64,000 nucleotides of DNA from Nocardia rhamnosiphila NBRC 108938 (GTDB lineage: Bacteria > Actinomycetota > Actinomycetes > Mycobacteriales > Mycobacteriaceae), in contig NZ_JOAJ01000009.1 of the NCBI RefSeq assembly GCF_000720425.1, forward strand, positions 310,001 to 374,000, read 5' to 3'. The position numbers and the translations under genes are program-made. Numbering within the stretch: the first letter of the stretch is position 1; the number at the start of each line of letters is the position of its first letter. Shown one piece after another: positions 60,563 to 64,000 of the stretch. The notes beneath the pieces are model-generated. The model ran no database searches and was not told where the DNA came from. It worked only from the letters and a program-made list of their open reading frames with translations.

Positions 60563-61400
60563 CGGGTAGACAACCTCGAGCACACGGCAATCGACCGCGT
60601 TTTATGAGGTCGCAGCAACGCGAACCGAATGACCTGCGTGGATTCCCCCATTTGAATTCCGCTGGCCGCAGCGAGTCGCCGCTCTAGCTGCGGCCAGCGT
60701 TACCGTTGACTCTACACAATCGTTATCCCTACGCAACCCGTTGCGGCTGAGGTCACAGGTATGCGTCGCAGTTCGGCAAACTTTCAGGAACCCCCATCTC
60801 GACCCTTGTCCAGCTAACTTCCAGCAGGGCGTGCCGGACTTACAGCGGTGCTTTCATTTGCAAGTACATTTGGTTTTTACTGGTCACAGACATATCCGTA
60901 ACCATGGTTACGGATAACGAGAAAGCGGTTCGCCACGCGGTTCCCCCGAACGGCCGTTAACTCGGTTGTTCCCTCGCCGACCTGCGCGTTCGCGCGCCGT
61001 TAACGCGGTTGCCGAACAGGCGATACGAACGAAAAATACCTAGAGTTTGTTTAGCCGGTACAAACCCGCCACACCCCCCGTACAGCGGCCTGGTAAACAC
61101 CTCGCGGTAGTTAACCATGGTGGTTCCAGGGCGTGAGCTGGGTCACCGGAGCTGCCTACTGAGGCAACCCTCAGCAGCGCCGCCGCAATCGAAAAGTTCT
61201 TGTGTGATCTCGGTCTCATTCAGGCATACCGAGAGTTCGGTGCGCTGTTCGCGCCGGAGCCGGCCATCGCAACCTTGCGCCGCGACCGGGCCGGATCATG
61301 GTCCCGGGCAGCGCATTCGGCACCCGGGGAAAGAAATAAGGCCGCAGCGGCGATCGCGCCTCGCGCGAGCACCGTTGCGGCCTCGGAACATCATGGGACA
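60563..61400. other. Geneless 0.84-kb region with hairpin and palindrome
   Basis: No gene is supported. A perfect 12-bp hairpin GCTGGCCGCAGC (60661-60672, 60687-60698) probably terminates the SpoIIM transcript. The 24-bp palindrome at 60893-60916 is described separately. GTTAAC-containing motifs recur (60956, 60999, 61109). A small RNA or unannotated promoter is plausible. Confidence 0.6.
60893..60916. promoter_or_regulatory. 24-bp perfect palindrome, candidate operator
   Basis: The sequence reads TATCCGTAACCA then its exact complement TGGTTACGGATA. Size and symmetry suit a TetR- or similar dimeric repressor. No gene starts within 800 bp downstream on the plus strand. Confidence 0.65.
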
Positions 61401-62168
61401 TCACATGAGCGCGCCGCCGTCGACGCGGATCTCGGTGCCGGTGATGTAGCGGCCGTCATCGGATCCCACCATCGCCACGACGCCGGCGATATCCTCCGGA
61501 GTGCCCAGCGCACCACCGTTCAACCAACCCGTCAGCCGGGCGAACAGGGTCCAGTCCGCGTCCTCCGGTTGTTCGGTGATGGATTCGGTGGTGATCCCGC
61601 TCATGATTCCGGCCGGAACGATATTGACCGCCCGCAGTCCCTGCTTCGCGTACTCCAGACCGATCGCGTGGGTGAAAGAGGCCACGCCACCCTTGGAGGC
61701 CGCGTAGGCGGCCAGATAGGGGGCCGACTGGAAGGCCGACGTCGACGACAGATTGATCACCACGCCCCGGCCGGATTCCAACAGGGGTGGCAGCAGCGCC
61801 TGGGTCACCAGGAACGTGCCCGTGAGATTGACGGTGATGACCCGGTTCCACTCGTCGAGCGGCATCTCGTGTGTACGGGCCGGCTTCAGAATGCCCGCGC
61901 AGTTGACGAGCACATCCAACCCACCGAGGGTTTCGAGCGCCGTCCCGGCGGCCGCGCGCACCGACTCGATATCCGCGATGTTCACCACCACGGTGCTGAG
62001 CCGGTCGCCCACATCGCCGGCCTTCTCCACTGTGGTTGCCAAACCGGGCTCGTTGATATCGGCGGCGACGAGCCGGGCTCCTTCGTCCAGCAGTCGCAGG
62101 GCCACGCCCTGGCCGATCCCCGATCCCGCACCTGTCACCAGTACTCGACGGCCTTCATATCTCCGCAT
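61401..62168 (-). CDS. Short-chain dehydrogenase, probable KstR-regulon member
   Basis: This 255-residue SDR has the cofactor motif TGAGSGIG and an aspartate after strand 2 (AADINE) that favours NAD. NCAG, the catalytic serine in NLSSTSAFQ and YAASK are present. It ends ITGTEIRVDGGAL. Two KstR-type boxes lie in its promoter, so a steroid or lipid hydroxyl substrate is likely. It is single in orientation; the tRNA-Leu gene lies upstream. Confidence 0.85.
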   Translation of the reverse strand: MRRYEGRRVLVTGAGSGIGQGVALRLLDEGARLVAADINEPGLATTVEKAGDVGDRLSTVVVNIADIESVRAAAGTALETLGGLDVLVNCAGILKPARTHEMPLDEWNRVITVNLTGTFLVTQALLPPLLESGRGVVINLSSTSAFQSAPYLAAYAASKGGVASFTHAIGLEYAKQGLRAVNIVPAGIMSGITTESITEQPEDADWTLFARLTGWLNGGALGTPEDIAGVVAMVGSDDGRYITGTEIRVDGGALM

Positions 62169-62177
62169 GGCATGAAT

Positions 62178-62246
62178 TAGAACAGGTTCGAAACGGGAGT
62201 CAACGGGTTCCGCTTATTTTCCGGCATGTTTCTGAAACACGTTCTA
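62178..62246 (-). promoter_or_regulatory. Two KstR-type operators
   Basis: TAGAACAGGTTCGA (62178-62191) and TGAAACACGTTCTA (62233-62246) each match TnnAACnnGTTnnA, the KstR site of mycobacteria and rhodococci, fully. They lie 10 and 65 bp before the SDR start. Confidence 0.7.
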
Positions 62247-62340
62247 GGCATCCTGCGGAGCCACGGCGGACCGAGCATGACCAACGCCACACACCGGATT
62301 TCGCAGACTATGATGCCGGAGCGGTACACACTCGACGGCA

Positions 62341-62385
62341 GAAAAAGACGAAGCCGCGGACCCCTGAGGATCCACGGCTTCTTCT
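62341..62385 (-). terminator. Terminator of tRNA-Leu
   Basis: On the minus strand GAAGCCG (62375-62381) pairs with CGGCTTC (62350-62356), followed by GTCTTTTTC. Confidence 0.85.
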
Positions 62386-62388
62386 CGG

Positions 62389-62471
62389 TGGGCGAAGGGG
62401 GACTTGAACCCCCACGTCCCGAAGGACACTGGCACCTGAAGCCAGCGCGTCTGCCATTCCGCCACTCGCCC
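62389..62471 (-). tRNA. tRNA-Leu, anticodon CAG
   Basis: The minus strand folds as a class II tRNA: acceptor GGGCGAG with TTCGCCC, anticodon stem CTGGC/GCCAG with loop TTCAGGT (anticodon CAG), a variable arm TGTCCTTCGGGACG, and T-loop GTTCAAGTC. The discriminator is A. The CCA end is not encoded. In M. tuberculosis a tRNA-Leu also sits beside fhaA. Confidence 0.95.
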
Positions 62472-62655
62472 GAGCGACGGTCAGACACTAGCACGGAGAT
62501 GTCCGGGAGACGAAATCACGTGGTCACAGGCTTTTCGAACCCGCCGCTGACCAGGGCCCGGAGCACGAGGACCGCCGGGAAGGGAACTCCGGCACGGTTC
62601 CGGTAGTTACAGGTACAGCGGAACGTGGATATCATGCAGAGAACGTGCTCGTAGA

Positions 62656-62680
62656 ACGACACGCCGTATTCGCGTGTCGT
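62656..62680 (+). promoter_or_regulatory. Leader hairpin before fhaA
   Basis: ACGACACGC (62656-62664) pairs perfectly with GCGTGTCGT (62672-62680) across loop CGTATTC. It lies 40 bp before the fhaA start and may act in the mRNA leader or as an operator. Confidence 0.5.
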
Positions 62681-62720
62681 CGTAAAGAATGAGGAGAGAC
62701 TCACCGAAGGGAGGGCCCGG

Positions 62721-64000
62721 ATGGGGATCGTCTCGCGTTTCGAGCGTCGCCTGCAGGGCGCCGTCGGTGACGTCTTCGCCAGAGTCTTCGGCGGGAACGT
62801 CGTTCCCCAGGAGGTCGAGGCAGCGCTGCAGCGTGAGGCCGCCGACAACGTCCGAGATGTCGGTGGTGGGCATCTGCTCGCACCCAACAGCTATGTGATC
62901 ACCATCAACTCGTCGGACCACCGGCAGCTCGACGCCGATCACGACCTCACAACCCGTGCTTTCGCCAAACATCTGCAGGATTACATCCGTGAGCAAGGCT
63001 GGCAGACCTATGGCGAAGTACACGTGGCGTTCGAGGCATCCCCTACGCTGCACACCGGAATGTTCAGGACGAGCGGTCGCGTCGACCCCGACGCCGGCCG
63101 CGGAGCCGCACCGGCTCACCGCCCCGAACCGCTACAACGACCCGCTAACCCGCAACCAGGAGCTGGCCCCATGACGCAGAACTCTGGCTACGACCCGAGC
63201 CGTGAGCACGCGGAGTCCGATCCACGTAATCGCGGGTACGCTCCCGGACCCGCGGGACGCGGGCCGCAGAACGGCGCGTACCCCGAGGACTACGGTCCCG
63301 GCGCGGCCTACAACGGCGGCCCGGATTATCAGAACGGCTACGACTACCAGCAGGGTGGCGCCGCCTACGACCAGCAGGCCTACGGCGCCCAGCAGGGCGG
63401 CTACGACCAGGGCTACGGTCAGCAGGGCTATGCCCAGCCCGGCTACGACCAGGGGTACGACCAGCAGCAGGGCTACGGCCAGCAGCCCGGCTACGACCAG
63501 GGCGGCTATCAGGGCCAGCCCGGCTACGACCAGGGTTATCAGGGCCAGCAGGGTTACGACCAGGGCTACGACCAGCAGGGTTATGCCCAGCAGGGTGGTT
63601 ACGATCAGCAGGGCTATGCCCAGCCCGGCTACGACCAGGGGTACGACCAGCAGCAGGGCTACGGCCAGCAGCCCGGCTACGACCAGGGGTACGACCAGCA
63701 GGCCTACGGCCAGCCGCAGGGCCAGGGCTATCCCCCGCAGGCCCAGCAGGCCGGTTACGGCGCACCGGGCGGATACGCGCCGGCGGCCGGGCCCGGTTTC
63801 TCCGCGACCCTCGCGCTCGACGACGGCAGCGGCCGGACCTACCAGCTACGGGAAGGCAGCAACATCATCGGCCGCGGGCAGGACGCGCACTTCCGTCTCC
63901 CCGACACCGGTGTCTCCCGGCGCCATATCGAGGTTCGCTGGGACGGCCAGACCGCCATGTTGTCCGATCTCGGTTCCACCAACGGCACCCTGGTGAACGG
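62721..64000 (+). CDS. fhaA: FHA-domain protein FhaA, 3' end cut by window
   Basis: FhaA is a phosphothreonine-binding protein that links Ser/Thr kinases to cell-wall synthesis. ATG 62721 behind GGGAGGG opens a frame that runs off the window; 426 codons are visible. The N-terminal DUF3662 domain ([20 protein letters not shown], then [12 protein letters not shown]) spans 1-125. A long Tyr/Gln/Gly linker (about 155-350) of [10 protein letters not shown] units follows, then the FHA fold with [21 protein letters not shown] and SDLGSTNGT. In M. tuberculosis (Rv0020c) it precedes fhaB-pknB. Confidence 0.95.
   Translation, partial: MGIVSRFERRLQGAVGDVFARVFGGNVVPQEVEAALQREAADNVRDVGGGHLLAPNSYVITINSSDHRQLDADHDLTTRAFAKHLQDYIREQGWQTYGEVHVAFEASPTLHTGMFRTSGRVDPDAGRGAAPAHRPEPLQRPANPQPGAGPMTQNSGYDPSREHAESDPRNRGYAPGPAGRGPQNGAYPEDYGPGAAYNGGPDYQNGYDYQQGGAAYDQQAYGAQQGGYDQGYGQQGYAQPGYDQGYDQQQGYGQQPGYDQGGYQGQPGYDQGYQGQQGYDQGYDQQGYAQQGGYDQQGYAQPGYDQGYDQQQGYGQQPGYDQGYDQQAYGQPQGQGYPPQAQQAGYGAPGGYAPAAGPGFSATLALDDGSGRTYQLREGSNIIGRGQDAHFRLPDTGVSRRHIEVRWDGQTAMLSDLGSTNGTLVN

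Noticed and set aside
60904..60960. 18-codon ORF beginning at the ATG inside the 24-bp palindrome
   Set aside because: There is no ribosome site, the length is within chance, and the start is a consequence of the palindrome.
61050..61130. 6C-type small RNA suggested by a run of six C
   Set aside because: Only one six-C run is present and no pair of C-loop stems was found. A covariance search would be needed.

Overview
The window looks like chromosomal DNA of a high-GC actinobacterium of the Mycobacteriales, most likely Nocardia or a close relative. This is inferred from strong G/C third-position bias, frequent GTG/TTG starts, a PE-PPE-EspG cassette, a LysX fusion, a cutinase, and gene order matching Mycobacterium tuberculosis Rv3834c-Rv3859c (serS, septum protein, zincin, mutase, pheA, DUF2470, LCP, bfrB, glpQ1, DUF4328, sodA, GDT1, rraA, gltDB). 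I see no insertion sequence, prophage, CRISPR array or rRNA. Synteny statements rest on recall of those genomes, not on a search.

Layout. 1-6.7 kb: a copper P1B-ATPase cut by the left edge, a YdcZ-type permease, an MFS transporter lacking a normal start codon, and a membrane GGDEF-EAL protein with a degenerate GGDEF motif. 6.8-18 kb: serS and the septum/zincin pair, an inserted PE-PPE-EspG cassette, then pheA and a histidine phosphatase joined by two micro-ORFs made of a short dispersed repeat, a DUF2470 gene behind an IdeR-type iron box, a CPBP membrane protein and an LCP cell-wall ligase. 18-27 kb: a degenerate ferritin paralogue next to an intact ferritin, DUF5926, glpQ, DUF4328, rhodanese, sodA, a 21-bp-repeat coiled-coil gene, and a GDT1-type manganese transporter behind a yybP-ykoY riboswitch. 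27-39 kb: SDR, a secreted pentapeptide-repeat protein, a methyltransferase, htpG with a TM0106-type nuclease, a four-gene copper operon (membrane protein, YcnI, CopC, CopD), twin DUF5313 genes, rraA and an S4 protein.

39-52.5 kb: lysX, a GYPQQG-repeat membrane protein, a second histidine phosphatase, a cutinase, and gltBD, whose junction carries tandem copies of the gltB 3' end. 52.5-60.6 kb: a DUF4407 gene preceded by a third copy of the dispersed repeat, then the MoxR/DUF58 membrane operon, RDD and SpoIIM proteins. 60.6-64 kb: a geneless stretch with a 24-bp perfect palindrome, an SDR behind two KstR-type boxes, tRNA-Leu(CAG), and fhaA cut by the right edge.

Metal handling is a recurring theme: copper export and periplasmic copper proteins, iron storage under apparent IdeR control, a superoxide dismutase with a manganese-type outer-sphere residue, and a manganese exporter with its riboswitch. 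The least explained pattern is at gene junctions. At 13.2 kb and 52.5 kb a short repeat forms tiny ORFs that overlap the next start codon. At 46.8 kb a different duplication does something similar, and it shares a 13-nt GAGGCGCTGTGAC core with the 13.2-kb junction.
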